Below, piece by piece: positions 1 to 10,179 of a stretch of DNA of 64,000 nt (position 1 is the first letter of the stretch; each line of letters starts with the position of its first letter). The DNA comes from Pseudomonas fluorescens HK44 (GTDB lineage: Bacteria > Pseudomonadota > Gammaproteobacteria > Pseudomonadales > Pseudomonadaceae): positions 248,001 to 312,000 of the forward strand of contig NZ_AFOY02000008.1 in the NCBI RefSeq assembly GCF_000217955.3, read 5' to 3'. A program made the translations under genes and the position numbers. The notes under the pieces are model-generated. The model made no database searches. It saw only the letters and a list, made by a program, of their open reading frames with translations, and was not told the DNA's origin.

Positions 1-90
1 GTCCCTTCTCTACAATTGCGCCCCTTGCTGTGACGGCAGGCACGCATGTGTCTATCGCCGGCAAGTCCATAAGTGTCATTCACTCCTTGT

Positions 91-134
91 CTGACCGCTT
101 TTGAGCGGCAGGCTACAACCCGTAAGGAGCATTC
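91..134 (+). promoter_or_regulatory. rpsF leader with hairpin and ribosome binding site
   Basis: A short hairpin (CCGCT at 95-99 pairing with AGCGG at 104-108) lies just before the strong ribosome binding site AAGGAG (124-129) of rpsF. Leaders of rpsF operons in many bacteria bind the S6:S18 complex for feedback control. Position and hairpin fit that idea, but the full S6:S18 motif was not demonstrated here. Confidence 0.35.
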
Positions 135-557
135 ATGCGTCATTACGAAATCATCTTTTTGGTCCACCCGGATCAAAGCGAGCAAGTCGGCGGCATGGTT
201 GAGCGTTACACCAAGCTGATCGAAGAAGACGGCGGCAAAATCCACCGTCTGGAAGATTGGGGCCGTCGTCAACTGGCCTACGCAATCAACAATGTTCACA
301 AGGCTCACTACGTGATGCTGAACGTTGAGTGCACTGGCAAGGCCCTGGCCGAGCTGGAAGACAACTTCCGCTACAACGATGCAGTGATCCGTAACCTGGT
401 CATCCGTCGCGAAGAAGCCGTTACCGGCCAATCCGAGATGCTCAAGGCTGAAGAAAACCGCAGTGAGCGCCGTGAGCGTCGCGACCGTCCTGAGCACTCC
501 GACGCCGAAGGCGTTGACAGTGATGACAGCGACAACAGCGATAACGCTGACGAGTAA
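135..557 (+). CDS. rpsF: 30S ribosomal protein S6
   Basis: This is small-subunit protein S6, which binds 16S rRNA as a pair with S18. The 140-residue product starts [14 protein letters not shown] and has the family pattern through the [15 protein letters not shown] strand. A long acidic tail of Ser, Asp and Glu ends the protein; in Pseudomonas and E. coli this tail is the site where RimK adds glutamates. The ATG follows an AAGGAG site. It heads a run of co-directional genes (rpsR, a membrane protein gene, rplI), the standard Pseudomonas order. Confidence 0.98.
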   Translation: MRHYEIIFLVHPDQSEQVGGMVERYTKLIEEDGGKIHRLEDWGRRQLAYAINNVHKAHYVMLNVECTGKALAELEDNFRYNDAVIRNLVIRREEAVTGQSEMLKAEENRSERRERRDRPEHSDAEGVDSDDSDNSDNADE

Positions 558-585
558 TCCACGGACCTTTTGAGGAGCCTATTAC

Positions 586-816
586 ATGGCACGTTTCTTC
601 CGTCGTCGTAAATTCTGCCGCTTCACCGCTGAAGACGTGAAAGAGATCGATTACAAAGATCTCAACACTCTGAAAGCTTACGTATCCGAGACCGGCAAAA
701 TTGTTCCAAGCCGCATCACCGGTACCAAAGCTCGTTATCAGCGTCAGCTGGCCACCGCTATCAAGCGCGCCCGCTTCCTGGCCCTGCTGGCCTACACCGA
801 CAGCCACGGCCGCTGA
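586..816 (+). CDS. rpsR: 30S ribosomal protein S18
   Basis: S18 sits on the 30S platform beside S6. The product is 76 residues, the usual length, beginning [13 protein letters not shown] and carrying the conserved [19 protein letters not shown] and [15 protein letters not shown] segments. A ribosome binding site (GAGGAG) precedes the ATG, 28 bases after rpsF, so the two are almost certainly co-transcribed. Confidence 0.98.
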
Positions 817-852
817 GACCGGGCAGTCGACACGTAGCAAAGGATTGAATGC

Positions 853-1746
853 ATGCGCGCCATAGCTGAGTTCATCATGCGCGGTCGTATGCAGGCCACT
901 CTCGTAGTGGCTGGATGCGCGGCATTGCCGTTGTTGTACTGGTTGGGTGCTGCCGCCGGGAGCCTTGTGCTGCTGCGGCGCGGATTGAAGGACGCCCTTG
1001 GCGTTCTTGCTCTGGGAATACTGCCGGCATTGATCTGGTGGCTGTATTCCGATGATCCACGCGCACTCATGGTGCTGCTGGGGTCTTCGGGCCTTGCGTT
1101 GGTTTTGCGCGCAAGTGAGTCCTGGAACCGCGTGCTGCTGGTCAGCATAGCGATGGGATTGGTGTTTTCAGTGGTGTTGGGTGCGGCGTACCGCCCCCAG
1201 ATCGAGATGCTGGCGCAGGAACTGGTAAAGATCCTGCCGCTGGCCCTCGGTGACCTCTACCAGCAATTGTCGGTAGAGGAGCGAGCGCGTCTCGCCGCCC
1301 TGATTGCCCCGGTCCTGACCGGCCTGATAGCGGCCTTGTTGCAAATCGTCAGTGTGCTGAGCCTGATTGTCGGGCGCTACTGGCAGGCGTTGTTGTACAA
1401 CCCCGGTGGTTTTGGTCGCGAGTTTCGCGCCATCCGAATCCCGCTGGGGCCGGCGATGTTGCTGCTGGCGTGCATGCTTCTGGGGCCGAACTTCGGTTCC
1501 CAGCTGGCCATGTTGACGCCGTTGTGCAGCGTACCGCTGGTGTTCGCCGGGCTGGCCTTGATTCATGGGCTGGTGGCTGAAAAGCGACTGGCCAGGTTTT
1601 GGCTGGTGGGGTTGTACGTAACGCTGTTGCTGTTTATGCAGCTGATCTATCCGTTGCTGGTGGTCCTGGCCATTGTCGACAGCCTGATTGATTTTCGCGG
1701 TCGTTTGACGCCGAAAGACGTCGATAGCGCGAACGGTGAAGGTTAA
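853..1746 (+). CDS. DUF2232-type multi-pass membrane protein
   Basis: A 297-residue hydrophobic protein with about eight predicted membrane segments starting near residue 16. A gene of this type commonly sits between rpsR and rplI in Pseudomonas and is assigned to the YybS/DUF2232 group, whose function is not established. The start at 853 gives MRAIAEFIMRGRMQATLVVAG; a downstream ATG (MRGRMQ) is a possible alternative. It lies 36 bases after rpsR and 19 before rplI, so it is likely co-expressed with ribosomal proteins despite no known link to ribosomes. Confidence 0.8.
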   Translation: MRAIAEFIMRGRMQATLVVAGCAALPLLYWLGAAAGSLVLLRRGLKDALGVLALGILPALIWWLYSDDPRALMVLLGSSGLALVLRASESWNRVLLVSIAMGLVFSVVLGAAYRPQIEMLAQELVKILPLALGDLYQQLSVEERARLAALIAPVLTGLIAALLQIVSVLSLIVGRYWQALLYNPGGFGREFRAIRIPLGPAMLLLACMLLGPNFGSQLAMLTPLCSVPLVFAGLALIHGLVAEKRLARFWLVGLYVTLLLFMQLIYPLLVVLAIVDSLIDFRGRLTPKDVDSANGEG

Positions 1747-1765
1747 AAGTTAAGAGGATTTTCAC

Positions 1766-2212
1766 ATGCAACTGATCCTTCTGGAAAAAGTCACCAACCT
1801 GGGCAACCTGGGTGACAAAGTGAACGTTAAGGCTGGTTACGGTCGTAACTACCTGCTGCCTTACGGCAAAGCTACCGCTGCGACCGCTGCCAACCTGGCT
1901 GCGTTCGAAGAGCGTCGCGCTGAGCTGGAAAAAGCCGCAGCAGACCGTAAAACTTCGGCTGAAAACCGCGCTGCCCAACTGGCTGAGCTGGAAGTGACTA
2001 TCACTGCCACCGCCGGTGACGAAGGCAAGCTGTTCGGTTCGATCGGCACCCACGACATCGCTGATGCACTGACCGCCTCTGGCGTTGAAGTTGCAAAAAG
2101 CGAAGTTCGTCTGCCGAACGGCACCATCCGCAACGTAGGCGAATTCGACGTAGCCGTGCACCTGCACGCTGAAGTTGAAGCCACCGTACGCGTTGTCGTG
2201 GTAGCAGCTTAA
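1766..2212 (+). CDS. rplI: 50S ribosomal protein L9
   Basis: L9 is an elongated two-domain protein of the large subunit. The 148-residue product begins [19 protein letters not shown] and has the N-terminal [13 protein letters not shown] signature. A long central helix rich in Ala, Glu and Lys (about residues 40-75) joins it to the C-terminal domain ([14 protein letters not shown] onward). AGAGGA lies a few bases before the ATG. It is the last gene of the ribosomal cluster and is followed by a terminator-like hairpin. Confidence 0.98.
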   Translation: MQLILLEKVTNLGNLGDKVNVKAGYGRNYLLPYGKATAATAANLAAFEERRAELEKAAADRKTSAENRAAQLAELEVTITATAGDEGKLFGSIGTHDIADALTASGVEVAKSEVRLPNGTIRNVGEFDVAVHLHAEVEATVRVVVVAA

Positions 2213-2257
2213 GTAGTACTTGTCGGCTGGCACCCTTGGGTGCTTGCCGGTAACATC

Positions 2258-2289
2258 GGGCACGATCCTGTTTACAGGTCGTGCCCTTT
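2258..2289 (+). terminator. Likely intrinsic terminator after rplI
   Basis: GGGCACGA (2258-2265) pairs with TCGTGCCC (2279-2286). An inner CCTG/CAGG stem extends the helix, and a short T-run follows. A second hairpin (CACCC/GGGTG) lies just upstream. It separates the ribosomal cluster from dnaB. Confidence 0.6.
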
Positions 2290-2343
2290 GTCTTTCTGCA
2301 GTTCCTGATTTTTTACAACCCCTGCTTTTCCTAAAGAACCCAA

Positions 2344-3747
2344 GTGGCCATGAACGATATCTCCGCTCCTGAGCAATACGATCTGCAAACCGCCGCGCTG
2401 AAAGTGCCGCCGCATTCCATCGAGGCCGAACAGGCCGTGCTCGGTGGTCTGATGCTGGACAACAACGCCTGGGAGCGCGTGCTTGATCAGGTCTCGGACG
2501 GTGATTTCTATCGACATGACCACCGCCTGATCTTCCGTGCGATCGCCAAGCTGGCCGATCAGAACTCGCCGATCGACGTCGTGACCCTGGCCGAGCAATT
2601 GGACAAGGAAGGTCAGACCTCGCAAGTCGGCGGCCTTGGTTATCTCGGAGAGTTGGCAAAAAATACGCCGTCGGTCGCCAACATCAAGGCTTATGCCCAG
2701 ATTGTTCGTGAGCGAGCGACCTTGCGCCAACTGATCGGCATCAGCACCGAAATCGCCGACAGCGCCTTCAACCCGGAAGGCCGCACCGCCGCCGAGATTC
2801 TCGACGAAGCCGAACGGCAGATCTTCCAGATCGCCGAAGCGCGACCGAAAACCGGTGGCCCGGTGAGCGTCAATGACCTGTTGACCAAGGCCATCGACCG
2901 TATCGACACTTTGTTCAACACCGACAACGCCATCACCGGCCTGTCCACCGGTTACACCGACCTCGACGAGAAGACCAGCGGCCTGCAACCGTCTGACCTG
3001 ATCATCGTCGCCGGCCGTCCATCGATGGGTAAAACCACCTTTGCGATGAACCTGGTGGAGAACGCCGTGTTGCGCAGCGAGAAGGCCGTACTGGTTTACT
3101 CACTCGAGATGCCAGGCGAATCGCTGATCATGCGTATGCTGTCGTCGCTGGGCCGGATCGACCAGACCAAGGTCCGGGCCGGTCGCCTGGAAGACGACGA
3201 TTGGCCGCGCCTGACCTCGGCGGTCAACCTGCTCAACGATCGCAAGCTGTTCATCGACGATACCGCCGGCATCAGCCCGTCGGAAATGCGCGCGCGGACT
3301 CGTCGTCTGGTACGTGAACACGGTGAGATCGGTCTGATCATGATCGACTACCTGCAACTGATGCAGATCCCGGGTTCCAGCGGTGACAACCGGACCAACG
3401 AGATTTCCGAAATCTCCCGTTCCTTGAAAGCCCTGGCCAAGGAGTTCAACTGCCCGGTGGTGGCGCTTTCCCAGCTCAACCGTTCCCTCGAACAGCGGCC
3501 GAACAAGCGGCCAGTGAACTCCGACTTGCGGGAATCCGGAGCGATCGAGCAGGACGCCGACGTCATCATGTTCGTTTACCGGGATGAGGTGTATCACCCG
3601 GAGACCGAACACAAAGGCATTGCCGAGATCATCATCGGCAAGCAGCGGAACGGCCCGATCGGCTTTATCCGCCTGGCCTTCATCGGCAAATACACCCGCT
3701 TCGAAAACCTCGCGCCGGGCAGCTATAACTTCGACGATGACGAGTAA
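2344..3747 (+). CDS. dnaB: Replicative DNA helicase DnaB
   Basis: DnaB is the hexameric 5'-3' helicase of the replication fork. The N-terminal domain (roughly residues 15-120, from PPHSIEAEQAVLGGLMLDN) is followed by the RecA-like domain with Walker A GRPSMGKTT, the LIMIDYLQLM Walker B strand, the NEISEISRSLKALAKE helix and the DLRESGAIEQDADVI motif. The listed start is GTG at 2344; an in-frame ATG two codons later (2350) is equally possible. About 465 residues is normal length. Confidence 0.97.
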   Translation: MAMNDISAPEQYDLQTAALKVPPHSIEAEQAVLGGLMLDNNAWERVLDQVSDGDFYRHDHRLIFRAIAKLADQNSPIDVVTLAEQLDKEGQTSQVGGLGYLGELAKNTPSVANIKAYAQIVRERATLRQLIGISTEIADSAFNPEGRTAAEILDEAERQIFQIAEARPKTGGPVSVNDLLTKAIDRIDTLFNTDNAITGLSTGYTDLDEKTSGLQPSDLIIVAGRPSMGKTTFAMNLVENAVLRSEKAVLVYSLEMPGESLIMRMLSSLGRIDQTKVRAGRLEDDDWPRLTSAVNLLNDRKLFIDDTAGISPSEMRARTRRLVREHGEIGLIMIDYLQLMQIPGSSGDNRTNEISEISRSLKALAKEFNCPVVALSQLNRSLEQRPNKRPVNSDLRESGAIEQDADVIMFVYRDEVYHPETEHKGIAEIIIGKQRNGPIGFIRLAFIGKYTRFENLAPGSYNFDDDE

Positions 3748-3761
3748 CTGAGCAGGGGCTT

Positions 3762-3882
3762 TGTGGCGAGGGAGCTTGCTCCCGCTGGGCAGCGAAGCGG
3801 CCCCCATAGTTTATCTGTGATACCGCACATTCAGGATTTACGACTGCTTCGCAGCCGAACGGGAGCAAGCTCCCTCGCCACA
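3762..3882. repeat. Inverted pair of REP palindromes (GAGGGAGCTTGCTCCC type)
   Basis: TGTGGCGAGGGAGCTTGCTC at the left recurs inverted at the right end, ending in CTCCCTCGCCACA, with GC-rich palindromic stems inside each half. This is the usual form of Pseudomonas REP doublets (REPINs) and sits between dnaB and ygiQ. Confidence 0.85.
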
Positions 3883-4012
3883 AGAGCTGTGTCATGCCTC
3901 AGGAGCTTGCTGCGAATCTGGCTCGCAATTTCCGACCATAGCCGTCGGAATTGGTTAATTTTTGTGCTATATTCCGCGCCCGCGATTTTTCATCTCAACA
4001 CCGGTCATCGTC

Positions 4013-6328
4013 ATGCAAACAGCCAAGCCGTTATTTGACTATCCCAAGTACTGGGCCGAATGTTTCGGTCCAGCGCCATTCCTGCCAATGAGCAGGGAGG
4101 AGATGGATCAGCTTGGCTGGGATTCCTGCGACATCATCATCGTCACCGGTGATGCGTACGTTGACCACCCGTCGTTTGGTATGGCAATCATCGGCCGGCT
4201 GCTGGAGTCCCAGGGCTTTCGCGTCGGGATCATTGCCCAGCCAAACTGGCAGTCCAAAGACGACTTCATGAAGCTCGGCGAGCCGAACCTGTTTTTCGGT
4301 GTCGCGGCCGGCAACATGGATTCGATGATCAACCGCTATACCGCCGACAAGAAAATCCGTTCCGATGACGCCTACACCCCTGGTGGCCTGGCGGGCAAAC
4401 GTCCGGATCGCGCCAGCCTGGTTTACAGCCAGCGCTGCAAGGAAGCCTACAAGAACGTGCCGATTGTTCTCGGTGGCATCGAAGCTTCCCTGCGCCGCAT
4501 CGCGCACTACGATTACTGGCAGGACCGGGTACGCAACTCGATCCTGATCGATGCCTGCGCCGATATCCTGCTGTATGGCAACGCCGAGCGAGCAATCGTC
4601 GAAGTCGCCCAGCGCCTTTCCTACGGTCACAAGATCGAAGACATCACCGACGTGCGCGGCACCGCGTTCATTCGTCGTGATACGCCGCAAGGCTGGTACG
4701 AAGTCGACTCAACGCGCATCGACCGTCCGGGCAAGATCGACAAGATCATCAACCCGTACGTCAACACGCAAGACACCACTGCCTGCGCTATCGAGCAAGA
4801 AAAGGGCGCGACTTTTTCAAATGCAGAAGATCCGGAAGAAGCCAAGGTCGTGCAGATTCTGGCGAGCCCTCGGATGACCCGCGACAAGACCGTGATCCGT
4901 CTGCCGTCGGTAGAAAAGGTTCGTGGTGACGCCGTTCTGTACGCCCACGCCAACCGCGTGCTGCACCTGGAAACCAACCCGGGCAACGCCCGCGCGCTGG
5001 TTCAGAAGCATGGCGAAGTCGATGTCTGGTTCAACCCGCCACCGATTCCGATGACCACCGAAGAAATGGACTACGTGTTCGGCATGCCTTACGCCCGTAT
5101 TCCACACCCAGCGTATGGCAAGGAGAAGATCCCGGCCTACGACATGATCCGTTTCTCGGTGAATATCATGCGCGGCTGCTTCGGCGGCTGTACCTTCTGC
5201 TCGATCACCGAGCACGAAGGCCGGATCATCCAGAACCGTTCCGAAGAATCGATCATTCGCGAAATCGAAGAGATCCGCGACAAAGTGCCAGGTTTTACCG
5301 GTGTCATTTCCGACCTCGGTGGCCCGACCGCGAACATGTACCGCATCGCCTGCAAGAGCCCAGAAATCGAATCCGCGTGCCGCAAGCCGTCGTGCGTGTT
5401 CCCCGGCATTTGCCCGAACCTCAACACTGATCACTCGTCGCTGATCCAGCTGTATCGCAGCGCCCGTGCCTTGCCGGGTGTGAAGAAGATCCTGATCGCC
5501 TCCGGCCTGCGTTACGACCTCGCGGTCGAGTCGCCGGAATACGTCAAAGAGCTGGTGACCCACCACGTCGGTGGTTACCTCAAGATCGCCCCGGAACACA
5601 CCGAGGAAGGTCCGCTCAATCAGATGATGAAGCCGGGCATCGGCAGCTATGACAAGTTCAAGCGGATGTTCGAGAAGTACTCCAAGGAAGCCGGGAAAGA
5701 GCAGTACCTGATTCCGTACTTCATCGCCGCCCACCCGGGCACCACCGACGAAGACATGATGAACCTGGCCCTGTGGCTCAAGGGCAACGGTTTCCGGGCG
5801 GATCAGGTGCAGGCGTTCTACCCGTCGCCGATGGCCACCGCCACCGCCATGTATCACTCGGGCAAGAACCCGCTGCGCAAGGTCACTTACAAGAGTGACG
5901 CCGTGACCATCGTCAAGAGCGAAGAGCAGCGTCGTCTGCACAAGGCATTCTTGCGTTATCACGATCCGAAAGGCTGGCCGATGCTGCGCGAAGCGCTGAC
6001 CCGCATGGGCCGCGCCGACCTGATCGGGCCGGGCAAGAACCAGTTGATCCCGCTGCACCAGCCGGCCACCGACAGTTACCAGAGCGCCCGTCGCAAGAAC
6101 TCGACGCCAGCCGGTAGCCATAAAGTGGCTGGGGAAAAGACCACCAAGATCCTCACGCAACACACTGGCTTGCCGCCGCGTGCCAGCGATGGCGGTAACC
6201 CGTGGGACAAGCGTGAACAGGCCAAGGCGGCGGCGTTCGCCCGCAACCAGCAGGCCGCCAAGGAGCGCAAGGACGCCGCCAAAGGCAAAGGGCCCAAGCC
6301 CGCACGCAAACCGGTAGTGCCGCGTTAA
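4013..6328 (+). CDS. YgiQ-family radical SAM protein
   Basis: A large radical SAM protein of the UPF0313/YgiQ family, whose substrate is unknown. The cluster-binding motif is visible as [10 protein letters not shown] (Cys-X3-Cys-X2-Cys) near residue 387, preceded by the N-terminal YgiQ region ([11 protein letters not shown]). The C-terminal ~100 residues are Lys/Ala-rich and low complexity. The ATG at 4013 ([14 protein letters not shown]) is preferred: the open frame extends upstream to 3962, but those codons lack family resemblance. It stands alone between REP pairs and ends at a clear terminator. Confidence 0.93.
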   Translation: MQTAKPLFDYPKYWAECFGPAPFLPMSREEMDQLGWDSCDIIIVTGDAYVDHPSFGMAIIGRLLESQGFRVGIIAQPNWQSKDDFMKLGEPNLFFGVAAGNMDSMINRYTADKKIRSDDAYTPGGLAGKRPDRASLVYSQRCKEAYKNVPIVLGGIEASLRRIAHYDYWQDRVRNSILIDACADILLYGNAERAIVEVAQRLSYGHKIEDITDVRGTAFIRRDTPQGWYEVDSTRIDRPGKIDKIINPYVNTQDTTACAIEQEKGATFSNAEDPEEAKVVQILASPRMTRDKTVIRLPSVEKVRGDAVLYAHANRVLHLETNPGNARALVQKHGEVDVWFNPPPIPMTTEEMDYVFGMPYARIPHPAYGKEKIPAYDMIRFSVNIMRGCFGGCTFCSITEHEGRIIQNRSEESIIREIEEIRDKVPGFTGVISDLGGPTANMYRIACKSPEIESACRKPSCVFPGICPNLNTDHSSLIQLYRSARALPGVKKILIASGLRYDLAVESPEYVKELVTHHVGGYLKIAPEHTEEGPLNQMMKPGIGSYDKFKRMFEKYSKEAGKEQYLIPYFIAAHPGTTDEDMMNLALWLKGNGFRADQVQAFYPSPMATATAMYHSGKNPLRKVTYKSDAVTIVKSEEQRRLHKAFLRYHDPKGWPMLREALTRMGRADLIGPGKNQLIPLHQPATDSYQSARRKNSTPAGSHKVAGEKTTKILTQHTGLPPRASDGGNPWDKREQAKAAAFARNQQAAKERKDAAKGKGPKPARKPVVPR

Positions 6329-6347
6329 GCGCTGCTTGCCAGTTAAC

Positions 6348-6375
6348 AAAACGCCAGCCTTCGGGCTGGCGTTTT
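6348..6375 (+). terminator. Intrinsic terminator after the ygiQ-type gene
   Basis: AAAACGCCAGCC and GGCTGGCGTTTT form a strong stem around a TTCG-containing loop, followed by T residues. The symmetric A/T flanks would allow it to act in both directions. Confidence 0.85.
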
Positions 6376-6399
6376 GCATTCCGCACAGTGATGAATACC

Positions 6400-6532
6400 T
6401 GTGGCGAGGGAGCTTGCTCCCGCTCGGCTGCGCAGCAGTCGTAAACCCGGCATGCACATTCCAAGAGAGGGACCTCATCGCCTGCTTTGGGGGCCGCTTC
6501 GCGCCCCAGCGGGAGCAAGCTCCCTCGCCACA
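6400..6532. repeat. Inverted pair of REP palindromes (GAGGGAGCTTGCTCCC type)
   Basis: Same unit as at 3762-3882: TGTGGCGAGGGAGCTTGCTC on the left and its reverse complement on the right, with a variable centre. Confidence 0.85.
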
Positions 6533-6711
6533 GAGGCGGATCATGATCGACTTACCGCCACATTTCTGTGCAACCCTCATCACGGCAAATCTCGCATTGC
6601 GCGGATTTAGTGCTGCACTGCGCCAAACCAACGGGGAAAGCAGCCAGCGCTGCCAGCTGGCATAAGTCTTGCGCGCTTTCCGTTACGCTCAAGGCTCGCA
6701 GGAGGCACGCC

Positions 6712-9700
6712 GTGTCTATCCATGTCGCATTGCACCATGTCACGCATTACCGTTACGACCGCGCCGTCGAACTCGGCCCGCAGATCGTTCGCCTGCGCCC
6801 GGCTGCCCACAGCCGTACGCGGATTCTTTCCTATGCGTTGAAAGTGTCGCCAGAGCAACACTTCATCAATTGGCAGCAAGACCCGCAGGGCAACTACCTG
6901 GCGCGGTTGGTGTTCCCGGAGAAAACCACGGAGCTGCGGATCGAGGTCGATCTGCTGGCCGAGATGGCGGTGTTCAACCCGTTCGATTTCTTCCTTGAGC
7001 CCTATGCGGAAAAAATCCCTTTCGCCTATGCCGCCGACGAACAGCGTGAGCTGGCGCCATACCTGGAAACCCTGCCGCTGACGCCGACGTTCAAGGCCTA
7101 CCTTGACGGCATCGACCGTACGCCGCTGCCCGCCGTGGATTTTCTGGTGGCGCTCAACCAGCGCCTGAGCGAAGACATCGGCTACCTGATCCGCATGGAA
7201 CCGGGCGTGCAAACTCCGGAATACACCCTCGAACACGCATCGGGTTCTTGCCGCGATTCGGCCTGGTTGCTGGTGCAACTGCTGCGCAACCTCGGGCTGG
7301 CGGCGCGATTTGTTTCCGGTTATCTGATTCAACTCACCGCTGACGTCAAAAGCCTCGACGGCCCTTCCGGCACCGAGGTGGACTTCACCGACCTGCACGC
7401 CTGGTGTGAGGTTTACCTGCCCGGCGCCGGCTGGATCGGTCTGGATGCTACTTCCGGGCTGTTTGCCGGTGAAGGGCATATTCCGTTGGCCTGTAGCCCC
7501 GATCCGTCCTCCGCGGCGCCGATCAGTGGCCTGGTCGAACCGTGCACGTGTGAATTCAGCCACGAAATGTCGGTTGAGCGCATTTGGGAGGCCCCACGCG
7601 TTACCAAACCCTACACCGAAGACCAGTGGCTGGCGATCCAGGCACTGGGCCGGCAGATCGACGCCGACCTGCAAGAGGGCGATGTGCGCCTGACCATGGG
7701 GGGTGAGCCGACGTTCGTCTCCATCGACGACCCGGACGGTGCCGAGTGGAACACCGCCGCGCTCGGGGCAGACAAGCGCCGGCTGTCCGCCGAGCTGTTC
7801 CAGCGCCTGCGCAAGCATTACGCGCAGCAGGGCCTGGTGCATTTTGGCCAGGGCAAGTGGTACCCCGGCGAGCAACTGCCGCGTTGGTCGCTGAACTGCT
7901 ACTGGCGGCGAGATGGCGTGCCGATCTGGAACAACAGCGCGCTGATTGCCGATGAACAGCAAGACTACGGTGCCGATGGCACCTTGGCCGGGTATTTTCT
8001 GGCGAGTGTCGCCGAGCGATTGAAACTGCCTGCGCGTTTTGTGTTTCCGGCCTACGAAGACAACCTCTACTACCTCTGGCGCGAAGGTGCGTTGCCGGTC
8101 AACGTCAGCGCTGAAGACTCACGGCTGAGCGACGAACTCGAGCGCGCGCGCCTGCACAGGGTCTTCAGTCAAGGTCTGGACAAGGTGATTGGCCAAGTAC
8201 TGCCGCTGGCGCGCACGGCCAAGGGCGATCAATGGCAGAGTGGTCGCTGGTACCTGCGTGACAGTCATTGCCGATTGGTGCCGGGGGACTCTCCGCTAGG
8301 CTATCGCTTGCCGCTGGCTTCGCAACCGTGGGTGACGGCGGCGGAGTATCCGTTCGTGCACCCGGTCGATCCGAATCAGGACTTGCCGGAACTGCCCGAC
8401 GCTGCCAGGTTGCAGGTGCATGGCGAGCCGGCCACCGCCGATGAGCGCACACCGAAAGTCGACCAGTCCGCCGATTGGCTGACCCGCACCGCGCTCTGCG
8501 CCGAGGCCCGGGAAGGGCGGTTGTACCTGTTCATGCCGCCGCTGGAACGCGTCGAGGATTACCTCGAACTGGTCAGCGCCATCGAGGCCACTGCCGAGGA
8601 ACTGCACTGTCCGGTGTTGCTGGAAGGTTATGAACCGCCGAGTGACCCACGCCTGAGCAACTTGCGCATTACTCCGGACCCCGGCGTCATTGAAGTTAAC
8701 GTGCAGCCGTCTGCCAGTTGGGATGAGCTGGTGGAGCGCACCGAATTCCTCTACGAAGAGGCACGCCAGACCCGGTTGACCACCGAGAAATTCATGATCG
8801 ACGGCCGGCACACCGGCACGGGCGGCGGTAACCATTTCGTCCTCGGCGGCGCGACGCCGGCTGACTCACCGTTTCTGCGTCGTCCGGATCTGCTGCGCAG
8901 TCTGATCAGCTACTGGCATAACCACCCGTCGCTGTCCTACCTGTTTTCCGGTCTTTTCATCGGCCCGACTTCCCAGGCCCCGCGGGTGGACGAAGCACGC
9001 AACGATGCGTTGTACGAGCTGGAGATCGCCTTCGCGCAGATGCCGAAACCCGGCGAAGAGTGCGCGCCATGGCTGGTGGACCGCTTGCTGCGCAACCTGC
9101 TGATCGACGTCACGGGCAACACCCACCGCGCCGAGTTCTGCATCGACAAACTCTATTCGCCGGATGGCGCGACCGGGCGCCTCGGTCTGCTGGAGTTGCG
9201 CGCCTTTGAAATGCCACCCCATGCGCGCATGAGCCTGGCTCAGCAACTGTTGCTGCGGGCGCTGGTGGCGCGGTTCTGGCGCGAGCCGTATGCGCCGGCC
9301 AAGCTGGCGAGGTGGGGCACCGAGTTGCACGACCGTTTCCTGCTGCCGCACTTCATCGAGCAGGATTTTGCCGATGTGATCGTCGACCTCAACGCCGCCG
9401 GCTATGCGCTGCGCGCCGAGTGGTTTGCCGCGCATCTGGAATTCCGCTTTCCCAAGGTCGGCGATTACGCGGTCAGCGGCATCGAGCTGGAGCTGCGTCA
9501 GGCGCTGGAGCCGTGGCATGTGCTGGGCGAGGAGGGTTCGGCCGGCGGCACGGTGCGTTATGTCGACTCGTCGCTGGAGCGTTTGCAGGTCAAGCTCACA
9601 GGCCTGGCACCGCAGCGTTACATGCTGACCTGCAACGGCATCCCGGTACCGCTGCAGCCGACCGGACGGGTCGGCGAGTATGTGGCTGGCGTGCGGTTTC

Positions 9701-10002
9701 GCGCCTGGCAACCGGCCAACTGCCTGCAACCGACCATCCCGATGCACGCGCCGCTGGTGTTCGACCTGCTCGACACCTGGATGCAACGCTCGCTGGGCGG
9801 TTGTCAGTACCACGTCGCCCATCCGGGCGGGCGCAACTACGACAGCCTGCCGGTAAACGCCAATGAGGCCGAGAGTCGGCGGATGGCGCGGTTCTTCCGC
9901 CTCGGCCACAGCCCGGGAACCTTGCCGGTGCCGACGCTGACCCTTAACGACGAGCTGCCGATGACGCTCGATTTGCGTCGGTTTGCGAAAAGAAATGAGT
10001 GA
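6712..10002 (+). CDS. Transglutaminase-like protein with DUF2126 amidoligase region
   Basis: About 1096 residues from a GTG start (VSIHVALHHVTHYRYDRAVEL) preceded by AGGAGG; the upstream open frame to 6568 lacks family features. The N-terminal 300 residues are a bacterial transglutaminase-like domain with a visible Cys-His-Asp triad: GSCRDSAW, DLHAWCEVYL and GLDATSG. The remainder matches DUF2126, predicted to be an amidoligase-like domain. Families of this kind occur with circularly permuted ATP-grasp and alpha-E proteins, as here, and are predicted to make or trim peptide modifications. The true substrate is unknown. Confidence 0.88.
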   Translation: MSIHVALHHVTHYRYDRAVELGPQIVRLRPAAHSRTRILSYALKVSPEQHFINWQQDPQGNYLARLVFPEKTTELRIEVDLLAEMAVFNPFDFFLEPYAEKIPFAYAADEQRELAPYLETLPLTPTFKAYLDGIDRTPLPAVDFLVALNQRLSEDIGYLIRMEPGVQTPEYTLEHASGSCRDSAWLLVQLLRNLGLAARFVSGYLIQLTADVKSLDGPSGTEVDFTDLHAWCEVYLPGAGWIGLDATSGLFAGEGHIPLACSPDPSSAAPISGLVEPCTCEFSHEMSVERIWEAPRVTKPYTEDQWLAIQALGRQIDADLQEGDVRLTMGGEPTFVSIDDPDGAEWNTAALGADKRRLSAELFQRLRKHYAQQGLVHFGQGKWYPGEQLPRWSLNCYWRRDGVPIWNNSALIADEQQDYGADGTLAGYFLASVAERLKLPARFVFPAYEDNLYYLWREGALPVNVSAEDSRLSDELERARLHRVFSQGLDKVIGQVLPLARTAKGDQWQSGRWYLRDSHCRLVPGDSPLGYRLPLASQPWVTAAEYPFVHPVDPNQDLPELPDAARLQVHGEPATADERTPKVDQSADWLTRTALCAEAREGRLYLFMPPLERVEDYLELVSAIEATAEELHCPVLLEGYEPPSDPRLSNLRITPDPGVIEVNVQPSASWDELVERTEFLYEEARQTRLTTEKFMIDGRHTGTGGGNHFVLGGATPADSPFLRRPDLLRSLISYWHNHPSLSYLFSGLFIGPTSQAPRVDEARNDALYELEIAFAQMPKPGEECAPWLVDRLLRNLLIDVTGNTHRAEFCIDKLYSPDGATGRLGLLELRAFEMPPHARMSLAQQLLLRALVARFWREPYAPAKLARWGTELHDRFLLPHFIEQDFADVIVDLNAAGYALRAEWFAAHLEFRFPKVGDYAVSGIELELRQALEPWHVLGEEGSAGGTVRYVDSSLERLQVKLTGLAPQRYMLTCNGIPVPLQPTGRVGEYVAGVRFRAWQPANCLQPTIPMHAPLVFDLLDTWMQRSLGGCQYHVAHPGGRNYDSLPVNANEAESRRMARFFRLGHSPGTLPVPTLTLNDELPMTLDLRRFAKRNE

Positions 10003-10030
10003 ACGCGGCGCTGCCACAACGGACACCCAA

Positions 10031-10120
10031 TGTGGGAGCGAGCCTGCTCGCGATGGCGTCACAACAGTCAACATTGATGCTGGCTGAGCCAACGCTATCG
10101 CGAGCAGGCTCGCTCCCACA
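10031..10120. repeat. Inverted pair of REP palindromes (GGGAGCGAGCCTGCTCGC type)
   Basis: TGTGGGAGCGAGCCTGCTCG at the left is repeated inverted at the right, ending GGCTCGCTCCCACA. This is a second REP subtype, distinct from the GAGGGAGCTTGCTC type. Confidence 0.85.
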
Positions 10121-10179
10121 CTATATTTGCAGCGTTTGTGAGTTAATCTGACTTTTCCTGAGCACCTGCCGAGCTTTCC

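Noticed and set aside
4817..6631. A 604-codon minus-strand frame across the ygiQ-type gene.
   Set aside because: It is antisense to a clear radical SAM gene, runs through a terminator and a REP pair, and has no recognisable features.
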